Assembly (NCBI GenBank): GCA_045636865.1
Contig: JAZTYJ010000024.1
Coordinates: 1 to 31,703 of the forward strand
Origin: SIG480 sp045636865
Lineage (GTDB): Bacteria; Bacillota; Clostridia; Oscillospirales; JAAYXM01
Reading direction: 5' to 3'
Length of the DNA: 31,703 nucleotides
Below the pieces are notes generated by a model that saw only the letters and a list, made by a program, of their open reading frames with translations, was not told the origin of the DNA and did no database searches. Shown here piece by piece: positions 6,641 to 13,546 of the stretch; the first letter of the stretch is position 1; the number at the start of each line of letters is the position of its first letter. The position numbers were made by a program, and so were the translations under genes.

Positions 6641-7679
6641 TGCTGTAAAAGAGTTCCGGATTACAGGAGAGGTAAAGCGCGTTTCACCGTACGGCGAAGG
6701 TCACATCAACCAGACTTTTCTCGTAGAAACAACGGAGAAGAATTACATTCTTCAGAAAATCAATACAAATATATTCAAAGAACCCGAACGACTGATGAAC
6801 AACATCCTTCTCGTAACGGAGTTTATCAGGAGTAAGGGCGCAGTAACGTTGAATGTCGTAAAAACTGTCGGCGGCGAGCTTATGCTCCGTACGGATGACG
6901 GATGCTACAGAGTCTATGATTTTATAGAAAATTCCCTGACGCTCCAGAAGGCAGAGTCGGCAGAGGTTTTCAAAAACGCCGGATATTCATTCGGTGAGTT
7001 TCAGAAACTGCTTTCGGATTTTGATGCAAGCGTTTTGTTTGAAACAATAGAGCGATTTCATGATACCCCGAATCGCTTTGAAAATTTCAGGAAAGCAGTT
7101 TCTGAAAATAAGTCGGGAAGACTTGATTTGTGTGAAGATGAAGTGAAGTTTGTTCTTGACCGCGGAGACACCTATGATAAAATCGTAAAGGCTACCGCGG
7201 ACGGATCAATTCCGCTTCGCGTAACGCACAATGACACTAAACTCAATAACATTCTTATGGAGCCCGAAACACTCAAGGGCAGGGCGGTTATCGACCTTGA
7301 TACAGTTATGCCGGGATCCATGCTTTATGATTTCGGAGATTCAATCCGCTTCGGTGCAAGCACAGCGGCTGAAGACGAAAAGGATATTTCAAAAGTCCAT
7401 TTTGACATCGGTCTTTTCAAAGCTTATGCAGAAGGCTTTGTCGGTGCGCTCGGTGACAGTATAACCGAAAAGGAGAGAGAACTTCTTCCGTATAGTGCAT
7501 ATCTTATGACTATGGAATGCGGAATGAGATTTCTTGCTGATTATATTGACGGCGATGTTTATTTTGCGACAAAGTATCCCGAACACAATCTCGTTCGTGC
7601 CCGCACGCAGTTTGTTCTTGCATTTGAGATGCAGCAGAAGATGGATGAGATGGCGGAGATTATAGCAACAATCAGATAG
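6615..7679 (+). CDS. N-acetylhexosamine 1-kinase-like phosphotransferase
   Basis: A 354-residue kinase of the aminoglycoside phosphotransferase/choline kinase fold. The catalytic loop THNDTKLNN (204-212; base D207), the metal motif VIDLDTVMPG (225-234) and YDFGDSIRFGASTA are very like bifidobacterial NahK (about 359 residues), which phosphorylates GlcNAc or GalNAc at C1 during lacto-N-biose/mucin sugar use. The ATG at 6615 has a perfect AGGAGG eight bases upstream, located within the preceding gene. Together the two genes could turn free N-acetylhexosamine into a nucleotide sugar. No phosphorylase or transporter is adjacent. Its stop overlaps the converging sigK stop by eight bases. Family is confident, substrate inferred. 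Confidence 0.87.
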   Translation: MKDFMKECNAVKEFRITGEVKRVSPYGEGHINQTFLVETTEKNYILQKINTNIFKEPERLMNNILLVTEFIRSKGAVTLNVVKTVGGELMLRTDDGCYRVYDFIENSLTLQKAESAEVFKNAGYSFGEFQKLLSDFDASVLFETIERFHDTPNRFENFRKAVSENKSGRLDLCEDEVKFVLDRGDTYDKIVKATADGSIPLRVTHNDTKLNNILMEPETLKGRAVIDLDTVMPGSMLYDFGDSIRFGASTAAEDEKDISKVHFDIGLFKAYAEGFVGALGDSITEKERELLPYSAYLMTMECGMRFLADYIDGDVYFATKYPEHNLVRARTQFVLAFEMQQKMDEMAEIIATIR

Positions 7680-8367
7680 GCTTTTTGTCAAAAGCGGCGC
7701 GCATTTTTTCAAGTGCGCGCTTTTCTATTCTGCTGACGTAGGAGCGGGAGATGTTGCATTTTTCGGCAATCTCGTGTTGCGTTTTCGGGACAGCGTCATA
7801 TAGTCCGTAACGAAGAATTATGATTTCGCGCTCACGTGCATCCAGACATTCATTCAGCAGTTTATACAACTTTTCTTCGGTGTCGAGGTTTTCGATTTTT
7901 TCGAGCCGAAGATCTTCGCAACTCACGACGTCTATGAGTGAAAGGGAATTGCCGTCGGTATCGGTGTCGAGTGCATCTGAAAGGGAAACTTCTCCGGCGC
8001 ATTTTTTAACGGCACGAAAATGCATAAGAATTTCGTTTTCTATGCATCGTGCGGCATACGTTGCAAGCCGCGTTCCTTTTCCGGGTTTGTATGTATTTAT
8101 CGCCTTTATAAGACCTATTGAACCTATTGAAATGAGGTCATCCTGCTCCTGTTGCGTTGTGTAATATTTTTTGATTATGTGAGCAACAAGACGGAGGTTT
8201 CTCTCAATGAGAATGTTTCGGGCATCCTCGTCACCGTTTGCATACATTTCAAGGTATTTGCGCTCTTCTTTTGCGGAAAGCGGAGGTGGGAAAGAGCCAC
8301 CCGAAATGCTGAGGATAAAAAACAGACAGTTTGCAAATAAAAGTGAGAGCGAAGATAAAATGAGCAT
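7672..8367 (-). CDS. sigK: RNA polymerase sporulation sigma factor SigK
   Basis: A 231-residue late mother-cell sigma factor. The hydrophobic first ~20 residues precede SFPPPLS, as in pro-SigK of Bacillus, where an N-terminal pro-sequence is removed by an intramembrane protease. Region 2 follows (ERNLRLVAHIIKKY, DDLISIGSIGLIKA, TRLATYAARCIENEILM). Region 4 ends with EREIIILRYGLYD and an HTH (HEIAEKCNISRSYVSRIEKR). The ATG at 8367 has GGCGG eight bases upstream; a GTG at 8376 is an alternative. The gene is uninterrupted, with no skin-type element inserted. It implies sporulation capacity, though other spore genes are outside the window. It converges with and slightly overlaps the kinase gene. 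Confidence 0.94.
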   Translation of the reverse strand: MLILSSLSLLFANCLFFILSISGGSFPPPLSAKEERKYLEMYANGDEDARNILIERNLRLVAHIIKKYYTTQQEQDDLISIGSIGLIKAINTYKPGKGTRLATYAARCIENEILMHFRAVKKCAGEVSLSDALDTDTDGNSLSLIDVVSCEDLRLEKIENLDTEEKLYKLLNECLDAREREIIILRYGLYDAVPKTQHEIAEKCNISRSYVSRIEKRALEKMRAAFDKKPI

Positions 8368-8418
8368 ATCTGACACCGCCTTTTTGAGATATACTCATTT
8401 TATTCAAGGTAAAAATAA

Positions 8419-8456
8419 AAGTTGCAAGTCCCGCAACTTAAAGGGACTTGCAACTT
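8419..8456 (-). terminator. ispF terminator overlapping its last codons
   Basis: A 14-bp perfect stem, AAGTTGCAAGTCCC (8419-8432) with GGGACTTGCAACTT (8443-8456). The upstream arm on the minus strand encodes the final residues and sits just before the ispF stop at 8438. A T-rich tract follows on the minus strand. Confidence 0.85.
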
Positions 8457-8923
8457 TTTTGTATCAATGCTACGGCGTGTGCGGAGATTCCGTCACCGCT
8501 GCCGGTAAAGCCAAGCTTTTCTTCGGTTGTCGCCTTGACGCTTACGCAGTCAATTGAAACCGAAAGTGCATTGGCTATATTTTTTCTCATTTCTTCGATG
8601 TAGGGAAGCAGCTTCGGCTTCTGGGCAATAACGGTTGAATCTACATTGGAAATAGAATACCCGTTGTCTTTTAAAAGAGAAACAACTTTTCGCAAAAGCT
8701 CAAGGCTGTCCGCATCAAGATATGCATCGTCAGTCGGCGGAAAGTGCTTTCCGATATCACCGAGTGCCGCAGCACCTAAAAGTGCATCAGATATCGCGTG
8801 GAGCAAAACGTCAGCATCGCTGTGGCCGAGAAGTCCCTTTTCGTAAGGAATGTCCACTCCGCCGAGTATAAGCTTGCGTCTTTCAACGAGTCTGTGAACG
8901 TCGTAACCGTGTCCTATTCTCAT
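8438..8923 (-). CDS. ispF: 2-C-methyl-D-erythritol 2,4-cyclodiphosphate synthase
   Basis: A 161-residue IspF, the fifth step of the MEP (non-mevalonate) isoprenoid pathway, forming the cyclic diphosphate with release of CMP. Metal ligands D8, H10 and H42 are present (GYDVH and the LLHAISDALLG segment), as are GHSDADV and the C-terminal KATTEEKLGFTGSGDGI block. Length is normal. The start at 8923 follows GGAGGT and lies three bases after the ispD stop, so the pair is one transcript. A terminator overlaps its 3' end. Confidence 0.97.
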   Translation of the reverse strand: MRIGHGYDVHRLVERRKLILGGVDIPYEKGLLGHSDADVLLHAISDALLGAAALGDIGKHFPPTDDAYLDADSLELLRKVVSLLKDNGYSISNVDSTVIAQKPKLLPYIEEMRKNIANALSVSIDCVSVKATTEEKLGFTGSGDGISAHAVALIQKSCKSL

Positions 8924-8926
8924 ATT

Positions 8927-9637
8927 CTACCTCCGGTTAAGTTCAGAATAAATGGCATTTGCAAAAATAAGATCCTCGGGCGTTGTTATCTTGATATTGA
9001 AATAATCACCCTCGGTGAGGAAAACCTTTGTGCCTATCGCCTCGGCGGCAGAGCAGTCGTCGGTGATTGAAAGACCGTCGCGCTGAGCTTTCACAAGTGC
9101 GGCCGTTATGAGGTCGGAGTCGAAAATCTGCGGAGTCTGAACTCCGAAAAGAGACTCTCTCGGAACGGTTTTCCTGATAATTCCGCCTTCAGCTTCCTTG
9201 ACGGTGTCCTTTATCGGAATGGCAGGTGCCGCCGCACCGTAGTTAGCCGCGGCAGTAACGGTGTTTTCTATAATGCCTGCAGAAACAAACGGACGAGCCG
9301 CATCGTGTATTGCAATAAGGTCAAATCTGCCCTTTGAAGCGAGAACTCCGTTCAAAACGGATTCAGTTCTCGTGCTTCCGCCGCAGATGACTTTTTTAAC
9401 CTTTGTTATGGAGTTGTCGGCGCAGAGCTTTTTTATCTCATCTATCATATCCTCGCGTGTCGGGATAATAATTTCATCGATGAACGGTGAGTTTTCAAGC
9501 GCACGGAGAGTGAGGAGTATGACGGGCGTATTTCCGACTTCCATAAAAAGCTTGTTGCCGTATTGCTTCATTCTTGAAGATGTGCCTGCAGCAGGCATAA
9601 TCGCAACGCAGGTTTTCTTTTTTGTATTTCTGGACAT
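8927..9637 (-). CDS. ispD: 2-C-methyl-D-erythritol 4-phosphate cytidylyltransferase
   Basis: A 236-residue IspD, which joins CTP and MEP to give CDP-ME, the third MEP-pathway step. The nucleotide-binding loop PAAGTSSRM (15-23) and a downstream lysine (K29) are in place, with HDAARPFV, RESLFGVQTPQIFD and TDDCSAAEA typical of the family. The ATG at 9637 is preferred: AAAGGA lies upstream and it removes 32 non-homologous N-terminal residues that a longer reading frame would add across the promoter and hairpin. It is followed immediately by ispF. Confidence 0.95.
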   Translation of the reverse strand: MSRNTKKKTCVAIMPAAGTSSRMKQYGNKLFMEVGNTPVILLTLRALENSPFIDEIIIPTREDMIDEIKKLCADNSITKVKKVICGGSTRTESVLNGVLASKGRFDLIAIHDAARPFVSAGIIENTVTAAANYGAAAPAIPIKDTVKEAEGGIIRKTVPRESLFGVQTPQIFDSDLITAALVKAQRDGLSITDDCSAAEAIGTKVFLTEGDYFNIKITTPEDLIFANAIYSELNRR

Positions 9638-9662
9638 ATAAACAACATCCTTTAAAAAAGAT

Positions 9663-9693
9663 AAGCTGCCTGGGTAAATTACCAAGGCAACTT
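9663..9693 (-). terminator. Hairpin between carD and ispD (carD terminator or ispD leader hairpin)
   Basis: GCCT-x-GGTA (9668-9676) pairs with TACC-x-AGGC (9680-9688), extended outward to 9663/9693 with one further mismatch. On the minus strand it is followed by TTATCTTTTTT. It sits downstream of carD and overlaps the predicted ispD transcription start. Confidence 0.6.
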
Positions 9694-9695
9694 TA

Positions 9696-9724
9696 ATTGT
9701 ATCATAAAAAGTGAGATAAATCAA
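9696..9724 (-). promoter_or_regulatory. Putative ispDF promoter
   Basis: Minus-strand TTGATT (9724-9719), 17-bp spacer, TACAAT (9701-9696). It gives a leader of about 50 bases that begins in the hairpin at 9663-9693. Confidence 0.6.
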
Positions 9725-9737
9725 ATTTTGCAAAGTT

Positions 9738-10226
9738 TTATCTGTCTGTCTGCAGAAATAAAGGGTTTATAAGCTCTTCAATTTCGGAAAAAGACATTTC
9801 CTTTGCAAGAGAAAGCTCGGAAATAAGAATTTGGCGTGCTGTATGGAGCATCTTTCTTTCTCCGGTGGAGAGTCCGCTTTTCATATCGCGCGAGGAGAGT
9901 GACTTGATAACACAAACAACCTCGCGAAGGTCGCCGGTCTTTATGCGGGCGGTATTTTCACGATAGCGCTTGTTCCAGTTTGTCGTATCCTCAGCCTCGA
10001 GAGAGGGGATAAGGGAAATCAGCTCGTCCGCAAGCTCTCGCGTTATGACGTCGCGGATACCGATTTCTGCACTTGTGGCAACGGGAACCATGATAGTCAT
10101 ACTGCCCGTAGGGAGTTTGAGAATATAATAATCGATCGTTTTGCCGTCTATAACGCGGCTTGTTATGTCATCGATAGTTCCTGCTCCGTGAATCGGATGC
10201 ACTATTCTGTCGCCGATGTTGTACAA
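9738..10226 (-). CDS. CarD/CdnL family RNA polymerase-interacting regulator
   Basis: A 162-residue CarD-type protein. The N-terminal ~70 residues form the RNA polymerase beta-interacting Tudor-like domain (IGDRIVHPIHGAGTI, then DYYILKLP), followed by an all-helical DNA-contacting domain that includes NWNKRYRENTARIKTGDL. CarD proteins stabilise open promoter complexes, especially at rRNA and housekeeping promoters. The start is TTG at 10226, set by a GGTGG ribosome site and agreement with the family N-terminus. Position upstream of ispDF is common in Bacillota. It has its own near-consensus promoter at 10259-10287. Confidence 0.93.
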   Translation of the reverse strand: MYNIGDRIVHPIHGAGTIDDITSRVIDGKTIDYYILKLPTGSMTIMVPVATSAEIGIRDVITRELADELISLIPSLEAEDTTNWNKRYRENTARIKTGDLREVVCVIKSLSSRDMKSGLSTGERKMLHTARQILISELSLAKEMSFSEIEELINPLFLQTDR

Positions 10227-10258
10227 AGGTATCCACCACCTTGTGTCGATTTATATAT

Positions 10259-10287
10259 ATTATACACTTTTTTTACACTTTTTTCAA
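10259..10287 (-). promoter_or_regulatory. carD promoter
   Basis: Minus-strand TTGAAA (10287-10282), 17-bp spacer, TATAAT (10264-10259), about 33 bp before the TTG start codon. Confidence 0.78.
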
Positions 10288-10359
10288 GGAAAAAAGGCTC
10301 AAATAGTCATATAATTTATATATAACAAAACGAAATTTATAAAAAAATTCTATTTTTAC

Positions 10360-10388
10360 TTGACAATTTGTGAGTAATATTGTATTCT
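10360..10388 (+). promoter_or_regulatory. valS promoter
   Basis: TTGACA (10360-10365), 17-bp spacer, TATTCT (10383-10388), immediately before the T-box leader. Confidence 0.8.
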
Positions 10389-10394
10389 ATTGTA

Positions 10395-10634
10395 GAAAAG
10401 CGAAGAAGGAGATAAAACCGCTTTATAAAGTCTTGCAGAGAGTCGTGGGGGCTGGGATCACGGCAGACGGGAAGCGGAGTGTCACTCCGGAGCTGCAGAG
10501 GTGAAAAGGTTTGAGTAAGCTCTGTCGGAATGCACACCGTTATAAGTGTTTAGAGGGCGCAGGTTTCTGTGCTGAATTTGGGTGGTACCGTGAAGTGTGT
10601 CGCTTCGCCCCATGTCTTCTGACATGGGCTTTTT
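10395..10634 (+). promoter_or_regulatory. T-box riboswitch, valine specifier
   Basis: The leader of valS has the full T-box layout. Stem I shows AGAGAG (10437-10442), the apical GCTGGGA loop motif (10451-10457), and a specifier region where GTC (10481-10483) is followed by ACTCCGGAGC, so the specifier reads a Val codon. The core GGGTGGTACCGTG (10580-10592) contains TGGT, which can pair with the uncharged tRNA 3' end. A terminator hairpin, CCCATGTC (10609-10616) with GACATGGG (10621-10628) and a T-tract, precedes the gene. Uncharged tRNA-Val should favour antitermination and raise ValRS synthesis. Confidence 0.93.
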
Positions 10635-10656
10635 ATATTTTAAGGAGGAAATTTTA

Positions 10657-13302
10657 ATGGCAAAGCAACTTGAGAAGATTTATAATCCTCACGACGTTGA
10701 AGCGCGTTTGTACAAGGAGTGGGAAGAAAAGGGTTACTTCCACGCAGAGGTTGATGACAAGAAAAAGTCATATTCAATCGTTATGCCGCCCCCGAATGTT
10801 ACGGGTCAGCTTCACCTCGGTCACGCGCTTGACTGTACGTTGCAGGATATTCTTATAAGAACAAAGCGTATGCAGGGATACTCTGCTCTCTGGCTTCCGG
10901 GTACGGACCATGCAGGTATCGCTACGCAGATCAAAGTTGAGGCGGCTCTTCGCGAGGAAGAGGGGCTTACACGCCACGATCTCGGCAGAGAAAAGTTTTT
11001 GGAGCGCGTGTGGGACTGGAAAAACAAGTTCGGCAACAGAATCGTTGAGCAGCAGAAGAAGATGGGTGCATCCTGTGACTGGGATCGCTCACGCTTCACT
11101 ATGGATGATATCTGCGCAAGAGCTGTCCGTGAGGTTTTTGTAAGGCTTTATGAAAAAGGTCTTATTTATCAGGGTAACCGAATTATCAACTGGTGTCCTA
11201 ACTGTGCAACGGCACTTTCTGACGCAGAGGTCGAATACAGCGAGATGGACGGCAAGTTCTGGCATATCAAATATCCTGTCAAGGATTCTGATGAATATGT
11301 CGTTATCGCAACAACACGTCCTGAAACAATGATGGGAGATACTGCTGTTGCAGTTCACCCTGAAGATGAAAGATATCAGCACCTCGTCGGAAAGACACTT
11401 ATCCTTCCGATTATGAACCGCGAAATCCCGGTTATCGCTGACGAATATGTTGAACGCGAATTCGGTACCGGTTGTGTTAAGATCACACCGTGTCACGACC
11501 CGTACGACTTTGAGGTCGGCAAGCGCCACAACCTTGAAGAAATCCTCGTTATCGACGAGCACGGTTGCATCAACGAAAACGGCGGAAAGTACAACGGTCT
11601 TGACAGATACGAGGCAAGAAAGGCTCTCGTTGCAGACCTTGAGGCAGAGGGATATCTTCTTGAAATCCGCGACCATAAGCACAACGTCGGTCAGTGCTAC
11701 CGTTGCAGCACAGTTGTTGAGCCGCTTACATCAAAGCAGTGGTTTGTCAAGATGGGACCGCTTGCGGAAGAAGCTCTCCGAGTTGTAAACGACGGTACGG
11801 TAAAATTCGTTCCGGACCGCTTCTCGAAGATTTACACAAACTGGATGGAAAACGTTCACGACTGGTGTATTTCACGTCAGCTCTGGTGGGGACACCGTAT
11901 CCCAGCGTTCTACTGCGAAGAGTGCGGACACGTCAACGTTTCAATGGAGGATCCGACAGAGTGTGCAAAGTGTAAGAGCAAAAAGCTTCGTCAGGAGGAC
12001 GATGTTCTTGATACATGGTTCTCGTCAGCTCTCTGGCCGTTCTCAACTCTCGGCTGGCCCGAAAAGACTCCCGAGCTTGATTATTTCTATCCGACATCAG
12101 TTCTCGTAACCGGTTATGATATCATCTTCTTCTGGGTTGCAAGAATGATCTTCTCCGGTATGGAGCACTTAAAGCTTGAACCGTTCAAGACGGTATTTAT
12201 CCACGGTATCGTCCGCGATGCGCTCGGCAGAAAGCTGTCAAAATCTCTCAACAACGGCGTTGATCCGCTTGAGGTTATCGAGGAGTCTGGTGCAGATGCA
12301 CTCAGATTCACTCTTGTAACAGGTAACTCACCCGGTAACGACACGAGATTTATTCCTGAACGCGTTGAGGCAAACCGCAACTTTGCAAATAAGATATGGA
12401 ACGCTTCACGTTTCGTTATGATGAACCTTAACATTGATAAATGTGAGCTTCCTGCACTTTCTGATCTTGCAATGGAAGATAAGTGGATTCTTTCAAAATA
12501 CAACACTCTTGCATCTGAAATTACAGATAACATCGATAAATACGAGCTTGGTATCGCGGCACAGAAGCTTCAGGAGTTTATCCGCGATAACTACTGCGAC
12601 TGGTACATCGAGCTTGTAAAGCCGAGACTCTCGGACGATGCTGACGCAAAGAGCCGCGAGGTTGCAGAAAAGGTTCTCTGCTACGTTCTTTCAAATACCC
12701 TTAAGCTTCTCCATCCGTTTATGCCGTTTATCACGGAAGAAATCTGGCAGACACTTCCGCACGAAGGTGAGTCAATTATGATTTCTGACTGGCCGGTATA
12801 TGCAGATGCTTTGAACTTCAAGGAAGAGGAGAGCAATATGGAGGCTCTTATGCAGGCTATCCGCAGCATAAGAAACCGCCGTGCAGAGATGAACGTTGCA
12901 CCGTCAAAGAAGGCACAGCTCATCATCATTCCGGACGACGCCAAGTCAAAGAGCATCTTCTCACTCGGTGATGCATTCTTCAAAAAGCTTGCATCAGCAT
13001 CCGAAGTCATTATCACAGATGGGGTAGAGGATGCATCAAAGATGGTATCTGTTGTTACGGAAGGTGCAAAGCTCTTCATCCCGATGAATGAGCTTATCGA
13101 TACAGAAGCTGAAATTGCACGTCTTAAGAAAGAACGCGAGAAGTGCGAAAAGGACTTCAATATGATAAGCGGAAAGCTCAACAACCAGGGATTTGTTGCG
13201 AAAGCACCTGCGGCAGTTGTTGAAGCAGAGCGCGAAAAGCTTGCAAAGGTTACAGCCCTTATGGCGAATATCGACGAAAGTATCGCAAAACTCAAGGCAT
13301 AA
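10657..13302 (+). CDS. valS: Valyl-tRNA synthetase
   Basis: An 881-residue class I aminoacyl-tRNA synthetase that charges tRNA-Val. HLGH (53-56) is the HIGH motif and KLSKS (526-530) the KMSKS variant. The editing domain (TTRPETMMGDTAV) and a cysteine-rich zinc-binding type segment (YCEECGHV, then CAKCKSKK) are present. The C-terminus has the coiled-coil arm typical of ValRS (ELIDTEAEIARLKKEREKCE). The ATG at 10657 follows TAAGGAGG; upstream in-frame codons lie within the T-box terminator and are not coding. Expression is controlled by that T-box. A strong terminator follows at 13318-13360. Confidence 0.98.
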   Translation: MAKQLEKIYNPHDVEARLYKEWEEKGYFHAEVDDKKKSYSIVMPPPNVTGQLHLGHALDCTLQDILIRTKRMQGYSALWLPGTDHAGIATQIKVEAALREEEGLTRHDLGREKFLERVWDWKNKFGNRIVEQQKKMGASCDWDRSRFTMDDICARAVREVFVRLYEKGLIYQGNRIINWCPNCATALSDAEVEYSEMDGKFWHIKYPVKDSDEYVVIATTRPETMMGDTAVAVHPEDERYQHLVGKTLILPIMNREIPVIADEYVEREFGTGCVKITPCHDPYDFEVGKRHNLEEILVIDEHGCINENGGKYNGLDRYEARKALVADLEAEGYLLEIRDHKHNVGQCYRCSTVVEPLTSKQWFVKMGPLAEEALRVVNDGTVKFVPDRFSKIYTNWMENVHDWCISRQLWWGHRIPAFYCEECGHVNVSMEDPTECAKCKSKKLRQEDDVLDTWFSSALWPFSTLGWPEKTPELDYFYPTSVLVTGYDIIFFWVARMIFSGMEHLKLEPFKTVFIHGIVRDALGRKLSKSLNNGVDPLEVIEESGADALRFTLVTGNSPGNDTRFIPERVEANRNFANKIWNASRFVMMNLNIDKCELPALSDLAMEDKWILSKYNTLASEITDNIDKYELGIAAQKLQEFIRDNYCDWYIELVKPRLSDDADAKSREVAEKVLCYVLSNTLKLLHPFMPFITEEIWQTLPHEGESIMISDWPVYADALNFKEEESNMEALMQAIRSIRNRRAEMNVAPSKKAQLIIIPDDAKSKSIFSLGDAFFKKLASASEVIITDGVEDASKMVSVVTEGAKLFIPMNELIDTEAEIARLKKEREKCEKDFNMISGKLNNQGFVAKAPAAVVEAEREKLAKVTALMANIDESIAKLKA

Positions 13303-13317
13303 TGCAATAAAATGATT

Positions 13318-13360
13318 AACCCGGACATATCATTTTTAAGGTGATGTGTCCGGGTTTTTT
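13318..13360 (+). terminator. valS terminator
   Basis: AACCCGGACA (13318-13327) pairs with TGTCCGGGTT (13347-13356), followed by a T-run. Confidence 0.88.
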
Positions 13361-13444
13361 GTATCATTTGTGCAATTTGTTGAAAATGCCAAAAAGGGTG
13401 TGAGAAAAAATTTAGAAAAAATTGCAATTTGCACAAAGTTCCTC

Positions 13445-13473
13445 TTGTAATTTCTGTAAGTATGTTATATAAT
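13445..13473 (+). promoter_or_regulatory. Promoter of the EF-G-like gene
   Basis: TTGTAA (13445-13450), 17-bp spacer, TATAAT (13468-13473). It leaves a leader of about 67 bases in which I see no recognisable riboswitch. Confidence 0.65.
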
Positions 13474-13546
13474 TTAATAAAAGTTAATATTTGCTTAATA
13501 TTTTGGCAGATAGGTAACTACTCGTATTAAAGGAGAGGAAAAGCAA

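Noticed and set aside
12681..13436. A 251-codon open frame antisense to the end of valS
   Set aside because: Ser/Phe-rich shadow translation running through the valS terminator, without a recognisable start signal.
13474..13546. Riboswitch in the EF-G-like leader
   Set aside because: AT-rich, no stable terminator/antiterminator pair and no motif of a known class was seen.
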